A DNA stretch of 64,000 bases from Thioalkalivibrio sp. (lineage in GTDB: Bacteria; Pseudomonadota; Gammaproteobacteria; Ectothiorhodospirales; Ectothiorhodospiraceae). This document shows, in pieces, positions 50,931 to 64,000 of the stretch. How positions within the stretch are numbered: the stretch's first letter is position 1; each line of letters opens with the position of its first letter. The translations under genes and the position numbers were made by a program. The DNA lies in contig JAABTX010000004.1 of NCBI GenBank assembly GCA_011389655.1, positions 36,388 to 100,387 of the forward strand, in the 5' to 3' direction. The notes beneath the pieces are model-generated. The model was not told the DNA's origin. It was given only the letters and a program-made list of their open reading frames with translations, and did no database searches.

Positions 50931-51227
50931 TTCCGCCGCGGAAGGGAGTGGCGGGCTCACTCCGTCTAGCGCACTCCCCGGCTCAATGCAGGGCGCGCGC
51001 CGACGTATTCATCGAGGCACTGCACATCCTTGACCGGATCGCCGCCGGCAGGGTATTTTTCCCCGGCTAAGGGGCCGGCCGCCCATGTTGCTTCCCGCCG
51101 GGCACTGTCCATCCGCGGGCCTCTCTCCGGCGCACGGTTTTCGCACGAGCGGCGCATGAATTGCACCATCCCGATGCGCGCCCGCCGGCGTCGAGGTCCC
51201 CGATCGCCACAACGCGCATCGCGGAAA

Positions 51228-51242
51228 TGGCACGATTGCTGC
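51228..51242 (+). promoter_or_regulatory. Candidate sigma-54 promoter upstream of gltB
   Basis: TGGCACGATTGCTGC: GG-N10-GC spacing and an intact TGGCACG -24 element, 113 nt upstream of ATG at 51356. Confidence 0.55.
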
Positions 51243-51355
51243 GTGATGACTAGGCTGACAATCTGCGGGGCAGCGGGCGGTCTCCCGAAGCCGTACCCAT
51301 GGTCACGTTTTCCGTGCGCCCGCATCCGCCAACGAGCTGGCACCAACGAGGTCCA

Positions 51356-56024
<4,669 letters not shown>

Positions 56025-56032
<8 letters not shown>

Positions 56033-57491
56033 GCCAACCGGATTCATGGAGATCGAACGCCGTGACCGGCGCTACGAGCCGGTCGCCGATCGGGTCGTAC
56101 ACTACAGGGAGTTCGTGATTCCGCTGCCCGAATCGGAAGTCAGTGAACAGGGCGCCCGCTGCATGGACTGCGGCATTCCCTACTGCCACCAGGGCTGCCC
56201 GGTGGACAACCTGATCCCGGAATGGAACGACCTGGTCTATCGGGGCGAGTGGCGCGAGGCGATCGAGACCCTGCACTCGACGAACAACTTCCCCGAATTC
56301 ACCGGCCGTATCTGCCCGGCCCCGTGCGAAGCCGCCTGCACGCTGAACATCGATGACGCCCCGGTGAGCATCAAGACCATCGAGTGCGCCATCGTCGACC
56401 GTGCCTGGCGCGAGAACTGGATCAAGCCTCAGGTCGCGCAGCGCCGGACCGGCAAGAGCGTGGCGATCATCGGCTCCGGCCCCGCCGGGCTCGCCTGCGC
56501 CCAGCAGCTCGCGCGTGCGGGCCACCAGGTCGCCATCTTCGAGAAGGCCGACCGGATCGGCGGCCTGCTGCGCTACGGAATCCCGGATTTCAAGCTGGGG
56601 AAGGAGCTGATCGACCGGCGCATGGCGCAGATGCGAACCGAGGGGGTGGAGTTCCACACCAACTCGCACATCGGCATCGACATCCCGATGTCCAGGCTGC
56701 GCGAGGAGTACGACGCGGTGGTCCTGGCCGGCGGCGCGGAATGGCCACGCGATCTCCCTGTCCCGGGGCGTGAACTGAACGGGATCCACTATGCAATGGA
56801 CTTCCTCACGCGCAACAGCCGGCGCGTGCAGGGGCTGTTTGTCTCCGACGAGGAATTCATCAACGCGAATGGCAAGCACGTGGTGGTCATCGGCGGCGGG
56901 GATACCGGGTCCGACTGCATTGGCACCTCCAATCGCCACGGCGCCGCCTCCGTCACCCAGATCGAGATCCTGGACAAGCCGCCGGAGAAGGAGGACAAGG
57001 GCCTTACCTGGCCCGAGTGGCCCAACCGGATGCGCACCTCGAGTTCCCAGGAAGAGGGTTGCGAGCGGATGTGGAACGTCGCGACCAAGGGCTTCGTCGA
57101 CGACGGCAAGGGCAATGTCCGCGCGCTGAAGTACGTGCTGGTCCGTTGGGACCGAGACGATCAGGGGCGCTGGCAGATGTCGGAGGTACCGGGCAGCGAG
57201 GGGGAAATCCCGGCCGACCTGGTCCTGCTCGCCATGGGCTTCGTGCATCCGGCACACGAGGGCATGATCGCGGAACTGCGCGACGCGGAAAGGCTCGAAC
57301 TGGATCCGCGCGGCAACGTCAAGGGCACAACCGAGGGGCCGCGGGCCTACCACACCAATGTCGATGGACTCTTCGCCGCCGGGGACATGCGCCGTGGGCA
57401 ATCCCTGGTGGTCTGGGCGATCCGCGAAGGACGGCAGTGCGCGCACTCCGTCGACGAGTTCCTGATGGGGCACTCCGACCTCCCCCGCTGA
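56025..57491 (+). CDS. gltD: Glutamate synthase small (beta) subunit
   Basis: [58 protein letters not shown]; overlaps gltB stop. Confidence 0.96.
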
Positions 57492-57554
57492 ACCCGGCAG
57501 GAGGCGAGCCCTCGGCGATCCGGGGCCGGAGACCGCAGGTCGGGGGGCACCAGG

Positions 57555-58547
57555 TCAGCCGGCCGCCTGCAGACAAGGGCCTACGGCCCACTCGATCAGC
57601 TCCGGCCCCGCATCCCGTCGACGCGCACCCTCGGTGAGCACCCGCCGCCAGTGGCGGGCCCCCGGCGCGCCGTGGAAGAGGCCGAGCACATGCCGGGTCA
57701 GCCGCGACAGCGGGACGTCGCGCGAGCAGAGCTCCTCGGCCAGTGCCACCAGATCCTCCACGATATCCGGGTGACCCCGGTCATCCTCCGCACCGAAATA
57801 GAGCCGGTCCACGCGGCCGAGCTCGAATGGCCGGTAATAGGCCGCGCGTCCCAGCATCACGCCGTCGACCCGCCGGAGATGGGGCAAGCCCGCCTCCGGG
57901 CCCTCGATACCACCGTTGATCAAGACGCGTAGCGACGGAAATTCCTCCTTAAGCCGGTACACGCGCGTGTAGTCCAGTGGCGGAACCTCGCGGTTGGCCT
58001 CCGGGCTCAAGCCGTTCAGCCACGCCTTGCGTGCGTGCACGATAAAGGTGCTGCAGCCCGACTCCGCCACCCGGGAGACGAAACGGTGGAGGTCTGCCTC
58101 GGAGTCCTGCTCGTCGATCCCGATGCGGTGTTTCACCGTGACCGGTATCGATACCGCGTCGGCCATCGCCTCGACGCACTGCGCGACGGTCTCCGGAGTC
58201 GCCATCAGGCAGGCGCCGAAGGCTCCGGACTGCACCCGCTGCGATGGACACCCGACATTCAGGTTGATCTCGTCATAGCCGAAGCCGGCCCCGATCCGCG
58301 CGGCCTCGGCGAGCACCCGCGGGTCCGAACCACCCAACTGCAGCGCGACCGGGTGCTCCTGGCTGTCGAAACCCAGCAGATGGCGCCGATCGCCGTGAAG
58401 GACCGCGTTCGCGTGCACCATCTCGGTATACAGCATTGCCTGCCGCGTCAGCAGCCGGTGAAAACGCCGGCACCAGCGATCCGTCCAGTCCATCATCGGC
58501 GCCACGCTGAACCGGTGCGGCAGCAGGTCTGGGGAGGTCTCTGTCAT
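57555..58547 (-). CDS. dusA: tRNA-dihydrouridine(20/20a) synthase
   Basis: [71 protein letters not shown]. Confidence 0.95.
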   Translation of the reverse strand: MTETSPDLLPHRFSVAPMMDWTDRWCRRFHRLLTRQAMLYTEMVHANAVLHGDRRHLLGFDSQEHPVALQLGGSDPRVLAEAARIGAGFGYDEINLNVGCPSQRVQSGAFGACLMATPETVAQCVEAMADAVSIPVTVKHRIGIDEQDSEADLHRFVSRVAESGCSTFIVHARKAWLNGLSPEANREVPPLDYTRVYRLKEEFPSLRVLINGGIEGPEAGLPHLRRVDGVMLGRAAYYRPFELGRVDRLYFGAEDDRGHPDIVEDLVALAEELCSRDVPLSRLTRHVLGLFHGAPGARHWRRVLTEGARRRDAGPELIEWAVGPCLQAAG

Positions 58548-58712
58548 CTCGATCGGTCGGTCCCGGTTAATCCTGTCGCTGCCATTCTACCCGGCGAAGA
58601 CCCGCAGGCTCAGCCGCTCCCTGGATGCCTGCAGATCAGCTCTCCTCCCAGGCCTCGAGACGGGTCCTCGCCCTCCCCCGGCATGGCACGAGGGCTGGAG
58701 AAGGGGTCTGCC

Positions 58713-59909
58713 CTAGGACCGTCGTACCCACCACAGTGCAATCAGAACCGCCAGCAGGAATGGCACCACCAGCGCATTGATAGCGACCCAGCCGACGGTG
58801 GCCAGCAGCGCCCCTGACCCGAGCGCCGTCACGGTTACCGTGCCGAACACGATGAAGTCGTTCACGGCCTGGGTCTTGGCCTTCTCCTCCGGGCGATGGG
58901 CCTCGGTGAGCAGCGTCGTGCCGCCGATGAACAGGAAGTTCCAGCCCACGCCGAGCAGCACCAGGGCAAGCCAGTAGTGAATGACGTCATGCCCGTGGAA
59001 GTTCACGCCGACGCTTGCCAGATTCAGCAGCACGCCGACCGCGAGGATCCGGTACACCCCGAAACGACGGATCAGCTCCCCGGTAAAGAACGACGGCAGA
59101 AACATCGCGACTACGTGCCACTGAATCACGAAGGCCGCATCCTCGAAACGGTGTCGGTGCCCCTCCATCGCCAGCGGGGTCGCCACCATCAGCAGGTTCA
59201 TCACGCCGTAGCCGACGGCTGCCGCGAGCACGGCCATCGCGAAGACCCGTCCCGTCACGATCTCCCGCAGCGGGCGTCCCTGCGCGCGCAGTACCATGCG
59301 CGGTGGCCGCGGGACACGCAGCTGCAGAATCGCCAGCAGCCCGATCCCGTATAGGCCGGCCAGGATCAGGTAGCTTGCGGTGAAGTCGGGCCCGGCGAGT
59401 TGACGCGTCCAGGCCGCGAGGTTGGGACCCAGGAAGGCCGCAACGATCCCGCCAGCCAGCACCAGTCCGATCGCGCGGGCCTTCAATGATTCCGACGCGA
59501 CCTCCGCAGCCGCGAACCGGTAGAACTGGCCGGTCGCGTTAAAGCTGCCCAGCAGCACCGCGCCCACGCAGAAGAGCACGAAGCTGCCGGTGAGGATCGC
59601 GTACCCGGCCATTAGAGTGCCGGCAAGCCCGAGGTTGACTCCGACCAGGAAGCCGGCGCGGCGGCCGTAGCTTCCCATGAACAGGGACGCGGGAATGGTG
59701 GACAGCGTCATGGCCAGGAACTGCAGCCCCAGCGGTATCGTGGCCCAGCCCGGATCCGGTGCCAATGCGCGACCCACCAGCGCCGACGTGGAGACCAGCA
59801 GCGAGGTGCCGGTCATCAGCATCGCCTGGGCCAGGGCCAACAGACCGACATCGCGGTAGGAGATCTCGGGATTCGACCGGAACATGGAGTGCTCGAGCGG
59901 GGACGGCAC
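58713..59909 (-). CDS. MFS transporter
   Basis: ~12 hydrophobic segments; LLVSTSALVGRALAPDPGWATIPLGLQFLAMTLSTIPASLFMGSYGRRAGFLVG. Confidence 0.85.
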   Translation of the reverse strand: MPSPLEHSMFRSNPEISYRDVGLLALAQAMLMTGTSLLVSTSALVGRALAPDPGWATIPLGLQFLAMTLSTIPASLFMGSYGRRAGFLVGVNLGLAGTLMAGYAILTGSFVLFCVGAVLLGSFNATGQFYRFAAAEVASESLKARAIGLVLAGGIVAAFLGPNLAAWTRQLAGPDFTASYLILAGLYGIGLLAILQLRVPRPPRMVLRAQGRPLREIVTGRVFAMAVLAAAVGYGVMNLLMVATPLAMEGHRHRFEDAAFVIQWHVVAMFLPSFFTGELIRRFGVYRILAVGVLLNLASVGVNFHGHDVIHYWLALVLLGVGWNFLFIGGTTLLTEAHRPEEKAKTQAVNDFIVFGTVTVTALGSGALLATVGWVAINALVVPFLLAVLIALWWVRRS

Positions 59910-60028
59910 ATCCTACCATCAGGGGACCTCACCGAGGCCCTCACCCCACCCTAGTCCTCTCCCGTCACCGGGCAAGGGGGCCTTCATCGTCAGGGGCGGC
60001 GCAGCGCCATGAAAGCTAGCTTCGCCCC

Positions 60029-61048
60029 TCAGGATCCGGTACCGGCAAAGGCCGCCCGCACCTGCTCCTCGATCAGCGACTCCTGCCCGCTGTGCCGGGC
60101 CGAGAAGTGGAAGGGAATCACGCGCCTCGCACCCGCCTCGCGGGCAAGCCAGCCTGCCTGTCCGGCAGTCAGGTGTCCGGTCGCGGCGGCACGGGCGGTC
60201 GCCTCGTTCAGGAAGGGGGCCTCGACATGGAACTGATCGGCATATCGCGCGAGATCGATGATGGCCCGTCGATTGGCCGCGTCGAAGGCGGCATCCACCA
60301 CGAAGGCGATCGTCTGCCCCGGCACCTCGCGCAGCACCTCCCGACGCAGCCGGCCCAGCGTCTCCACCCGCCGGTGGTCCCCGTCACCGTCCCGCCAGCG
60401 GATCGTCAACGCGGCAGCGTCCGGATCGCCCCGCCGCACCCGCTGCTTCAGCTCGGTGAGCCACGGACCCGTGGGAAGGCCCAGTGCGTCCAGACGGTCC
60501 TTCCAGACGTTCAGGTGCGCCTTTTCCTCCAGCGCAAAGCCCAGGGAGACGATGCCGTTGTGATCCAGCGGCACCGCCCGCACCCGGAATTCATCCTCGT
60601 TGCGCAGGACTCCGCCGGGGGCTTCCAGCGGCTCCAGGCCCTCGCGCTCGAATTGCCTGGCGGAACGGAACCGCGCGCGGTGCAGCAGACCGTCGGCGCG
60701 CAGCTCCGCCGCGTGGATCACCAGCTCGACCTGGAAGTTCTGCACCAGGTTCCAGGTGTAGCCGAGCAGCCGGTGCATCACCCGGTCGAGGAAGCCGGGC
60801 GGGCCATAGAGGCGCAGGTGTTTCGAACGGCCTACCATCAGGCGCAGCAGGCTGTCGAAACCGATGAAGTGATCCATGTGCGTGTGCGACACGAAGGCAT
60901 CGGTGATCCGCAGTACCCGCCTCGCCGGCAGCGTGCTGATCTCGCCGAGATCGAACAGCAGCGCGCGGCGACGGAACTGGAAATCGATGTACAGCACCGG
61001 GTCGCCCGTGGTCCCGTTCACCAGATGCGTCTGGAACTGTGGGCGCAT
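60029..61048 (-). CDS. MBL-fold metallohydrolase (RNase Z-like)
   Basis: DAFVSHTHMDHFIGFDSLLRLMVGR (HxHxDH). Confidence 0.85.
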   Translation of the reverse strand: MRPQFQTHLVNGTTGDPVLYIDFQFRRRALLFDLGEISTLPARRVLRITDAFVSHTHMDHFIGFDSLLRLMVGRSKHLRLYGPPGFLDRVMHRLLGYTWNLVQNFQVELVIHAAELRADGLLHRARFRSARQFEREGLEPLEAPGGVLRNEDEFRVRAVPLDHNGIVSLGFALEEKAHLNVWKDRLDALGLPTGPWLTELKQRVRRGDPDAAALTIRWRDGDGDHRRVETLGRLRREVLREVPGQTIAFVVDAAFDAANRRAIIDLARYADQFHVEAPFLNEATARAAATGHLTAGQAGWLAREAGARRVIPFHFSARHSGQESLIEEQVRAAFAGTGS

Positions 61049-61187
61049 CGCGACTCCTCACCTCTCGACCAGGCACTCCCCGGCCACCGGATGCATGGTT
61101 GCGGGCTCCCTCATCGCTCCGCCGGTCCGAATCACGCCCCTACGATGCGCCGGCGTGAACGCCGGCGCAACAGGGGACATGGCGGTC

Positions 61188-62174
61188 TCACTGCCGCGGC
61201 TCGTAGAGATCCGTGTCCGGGTGGAAGGCGAACCAGGCAAACCAGAAACTGATCAGGCTGGCGATCTCCTCTCCCTGTTCATCCAGCACCCGGCCGCTCT
61301 GGGCATCCGAGTCGATCAGGATGGTGATCCGCTCGCCGCCCAGCTCGTCCTCGAACTGGTGCCGGCCGGTGGCGGGAAATGCGGTAAACGGATAGGCGCG
61401 TGCCTCACCATCGATCTCGGCGCCGAGTACCGGGGTCTTCGGATGTTGACCGTGCGTCCGGAAACGGACCGGGAACATCAGGGCCTCGTCCTCGGCGTAC
61501 TCGGCATACGGATCGCGGTCGTAGTTGCGGGCGTAGTCGGTATCGCGCGAAAGCACGAGGCTATCCGGGTGTTCCTCCCGCCATGCGCCCCAGGTCGTGT
61601 TCGCAGTGGGAACGCTCTCCAGCGTCTCGCCACGCCGGGGCCCGCTGATCGCCGTCGCCCCGATCTGCGACCAGAGCGACTCGGTGCGGCGGTCGTAGAG
61701 CAGCACATCGGAGTTGTAGAGCAGGCCCGATACACCGAGCATCAGCCGGGTACCATCCGGCTCCACCGCCTCGAAGGCCAGGCCGGCGAAGCACAGCGGG
61801 CAGTAGGTCACGGCGATGGGCTCACCGGCAAAGACGTCATTCACGATCTCGTGGTAGTTCATGATGCCAAGCGGATACGCCTTCGCGATTCCGTTACGGT
61901 GGACCCCGAGCACGCGGTCGTCGTCCTCCAGCCAGCCGGCCTGATCGGGCGGCAGAAACTCCGGATCGGTAAGGGCCGGGATGCCATCCCGGGGCGGGCC
62001 TCCCCGCCGGATCTCGGACGCTGGAACGTCGGCCCGCGAAACATCAAATCCATTCATGGTGTGCGCCTTCGAGCAGCCCCATGCGCCCGAGAGAACGAGG
62101 GCCGGGACCAATAGTGCAATCGTGCCCAGCAGTGTCGGGGGCCTTACCGGGCGGGGATTCAGGTTCTTGTTCAT
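61188..62174 (-). CDS. DUF3179 domain-containing protein
   Basis: YPLGIMNYHEIVNDVFAGEPIAVTYCPLCFAGLAFE; signal/lipoprotein-like N-terminus. Confidence 0.82.
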   Translation of the reverse strand: MNKNLNPRPVRPPTLLGTIALLVPALVLSGAWGCSKAHTMNGFDVSRADVPASEIRRGGPPRDGIPALTDPEFLPPDQAGWLEDDDRVLGVHRNGIAKAYPLGIMNYHEIVNDVFAGEPIAVTYCPLCFAGLAFEAVEPDGTRLMLGVSGLLYNSDVLLYDRRTESLWSQIGATAISGPRRGETLESVPTANTTWGAWREEHPDSLVLSRDTDYARNYDRDPYAEYAEDEALMFPVRFRTHGQHPKTPVLGAEIDGEARAYPFTAFPATGRHQFEDELGGERITILIDSDAQSGRVLDEQGEEIASLISFWFAWFAFHPDTDLYEPRQ

Positions 62175-62474
62175 CGGGACACCTCCGAGTGCAGACTATC
62201 CCCCGGGCGGCTGTCAGACAGTACGTGATGCTACGTAGGATTGCTGTCGGCCCGGCGGACCGGCATCGTGCAGGAGAGCCCCCTGACGGGATGATTTCCG
62301 GAACGCACGATAGCGGATCGGGCGACCCCCGGCGCGGAGGCGGGGCCCGACACCGGGACGCGCCGGAACCGCTTCGCATTCGCTATCCTCTCGGGCTTGC
62401 TCAGGCTCGCCCGGCCCTGGTCGGCCTCCCGCAACGGTGTCCGGCACCGGCTTCGTTCAGGGAATGGAAACCGT

Positions 62475-63587
62475 ATGGACCGCTACAGTTTCTTCGCCCC
62501 CCTGCCCGCGCTCGCGGAGCCTGAGGAGTCCGCCCTCGCGCCGACGTGGAAACGAACCGTCGGCGGGCTGACCGTCGGCATCGCCGGGGGCGCGTTGTTC
62601 GCGTTCGCCGGCGCTCCGCTCGCCTGGATGCTGGGGGCACTGATCACGGTCACCGCGATCAGCCTCGCGGGTGCGCGGCTTGCAATTCCTGCACGGCTAC
62701 GCACATTGATGGTCGCGGTGCTCGGCGTGATGCTGGGCGCGGCCTTCACGCCCGAGGTTGCTACCCAGATCGCGGCCTGGGCAACGGCGGTGGTGGTGAT
62801 GCTCGGCTTTCTGGTGGCCACCATGGCGCTGGTGGTCGTCTTCCTTCGGCTCGGAATGGGGGTTGACCCGGCCACGGCATATTTCTCCGGGGCGCCGGGC
62901 GGTATCACGGAAATGGTGATCGCGGGGGAGGCCCACGGCGCGGACAGTCGCGTGATCACCCTGATGCACGCAACCCGGATCCTCGTGATCGTCGCGGTGA
63001 TCCCGTTCTACTTCCGGGTCCTCGAAGGCATCGACGTACCGACCCTGCCGCCGGCCTCGGCGCGCCTCCTGCTGACCCCTGTCTTCGACGGCCTCCTGAT
63101 GGCGGCATGCGCGGTGGGCGGCTACTGGCTGGCGCGCCGGCTGCGGATACCGGCCGCCGCCCTGGTCGGCCCGATGCTTCTCAGCGCCGCAGTGCACATG
63201 GCCGGGTGGACCGCGGCGTCGCCCCCGGTCGAACTGATTGCCGCCGCCCAGGTGGTGGTTGGCACGGCCCTGGGGGCGCGATTCGCCGGGCTGACACTGC
63301 GCCGGGTCTGGCCCCACCTCCTCGTTGGCGCGGCGTCGGCGGTGCTCATGATGGCCCTGGCCTGGGTGACCGCGGTGCTGTTCGCGGAGGCCCTCGACCT
63401 CGATCGTACGGCCCTGCTGCTGGCACTGGTTCCCGGTGGGCTGGTCGAGATGGGCCTCATTGCACTGTCCCTGGACGTCGACACCGCGATGGTGTCGACC
63501 CTCCACGTGTTGCGTATTGCCGCGATCATGCTGATCGCCCCGATCGCCTTCACGTTGATCAGGCGCCGCGGGACAGGGCATCGCTGA
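62475..63587 (+). CDS. AbrB-family transporter (TIGR03082-type duplicated membrane protein)
   Basis: ~10 hydrophobic segments; duplicated GALFAFAGAPLAWMLGALITVTAISLAG / AAALVGPMLLSAAVHMAG; AYFSGAPGGITEMVI / ALVPGGLVEMGLIAL. Confidence 0.85.
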   Translation: MDRYSFFAPLPALAEPEESALAPTWKRTVGGLTVGIAGGALFAFAGAPLAWMLGALITVTAISLAGARLAIPARLRTLMVAVLGVMLGAAFTPEVATQIAAWATAVVVMLGFLVATMALVVVFLRLGMGVDPATAYFSGAPGGITEMVIAGEAHGADSRVITLMHATRILVIVAVIPFYFRVLEGIDVPTLPPASARLLLTPVFDGLLMAACAVGGYWLARRLRIPAAALVGPMLLSAAVHMAGWTAASPPVELIAAAQVVVGTALGARFAGLTLRRVWPHLLVGAASAVLMMALAWVTAVLFAEALDLDRTALLLALVPGGLVEMGLIALSLDVDTAMVSTLHVLRIAAIMLIAPIAFTLIRRRGTGHR

Positions 63588-63896
63588 CGCGGAGGGAGGT
63601 CCATCAGGAGCGGCGGCTTTTAGCGCCCACGCACGTGAGAGGGAGATCTTCAGGAGTGCGGGTGCCGGAGGGCGATACCGGTCAGTGCGACTGACCGTGA
63701 CGGTGCATCGGTGTCTCCTCCCCCGGGTGGCGCACCGGGGCACGGAGCTCCAGGCGCGGCCATGCACCGACCGCCCTTGCGCAGGGACGCCGGGGGAGTC
63801 ATCGCCAGCGCGAAACCGGCCCCGCCCCCGCTTGATCGGCGCGCCTGGTCCGTCGCCCGTGTCCCCTTCCGAACCGGGGGGGCATTGCAATAAACC

Positions 63897-63904
63897 GACC
63901 GGTC
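63897..63904. promoter_or_regulatory. Candidate TetR-family operator
   Basis: Perfect palindrome GACCGGTC in taaaccGACCGGTCcatta, 15 nt before the ATG at 63920. Confidence 0.45.
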
Positions 63905-63919
63905 CATTACTTTCGTGGC

Positions 63920-64000
63920 ATGATTCGTGAATCCGATACCCGGCAGCGCATCGTCGATGGCGCACGGCGCCTGATCTACGGGCGCAGTTACCACGATGTC
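63920..64000 (+). CDS. TetR/AcrR-family transcriptional regulator, partial, runs off right edge
   Basis: MIRESDTRQRIVDGARRLIYGRSYHDV: typical TetR N-terminal HTH start. Confidence 0.8.
   Translation, partial: MIRESDTRQRIVDGARRLIYGRSYHDV

Noticed and set aside
59992-60029. AGGGGCG...CGCCCCT inverted repeat at the stop of the MBL-fold gene
   Set aside because: No U-tract and a long loop; could be a weak terminator but not convincing enough to list.
63650-63994. 114-aa minus-strand ORF at right end
   Set aside because: Overlaps the TetR-like start on the opposite strand and shows no recognisable domain.

Overview
The window is a GC-rich chromosomal segment, most likely from a gammaproteobacterium. 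A sulfur-oxidising Chromatiales/Ectothiorhodospiraceae-like origin is inferred only. Most of it is conserved housekeeping DNA: glycogen debranching enzyme (cut by the left edge), tRNA-Asn, aspC, uvrB, nagZ, copA, dsrE-like, hpt, mtiP, an RND pump, a rimB-like/UUP1/RimK-like peptide-ligase trio, bioA, kamA-like, a class V aminotransferase, the fabD-fabG-acpP-fabF-pabB-pabC-mltG-tmk-holB-pilZ cluster, infA, clpA-clpS, icd, nudJ-mnmA-hflD, acnA, a second RND pump, fumC, purB, roxA, gltBD, dusA, an MFS transporter, an MBL-fold hydrolase, a DUF3179 protein, an AbrB-type transporter and a TetR-type regulator (cut by the right edge). I saw no obvious phage, CRISPR-Cas, defence island or intact transposase. 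The signals most worth a second look are: (1) a ~93-bp tandem array of paired REP-type hairpins in the divergent fumC/purB promoter region, with a compensatory base-pair difference between the two hairpin types; (2) the translationally coupled RimB-like/UUP1/RimK-like trio; (3) a sigma-54-like promoter upstream of gltB; (4) an hpt-mtiP pair that could form a methylthioinosine salvage unit; (5) a pabB-like gene with TrpE-like motifs. No wholly undescribed system is demonstrated. Family calls rest on motif recognition without database searches.
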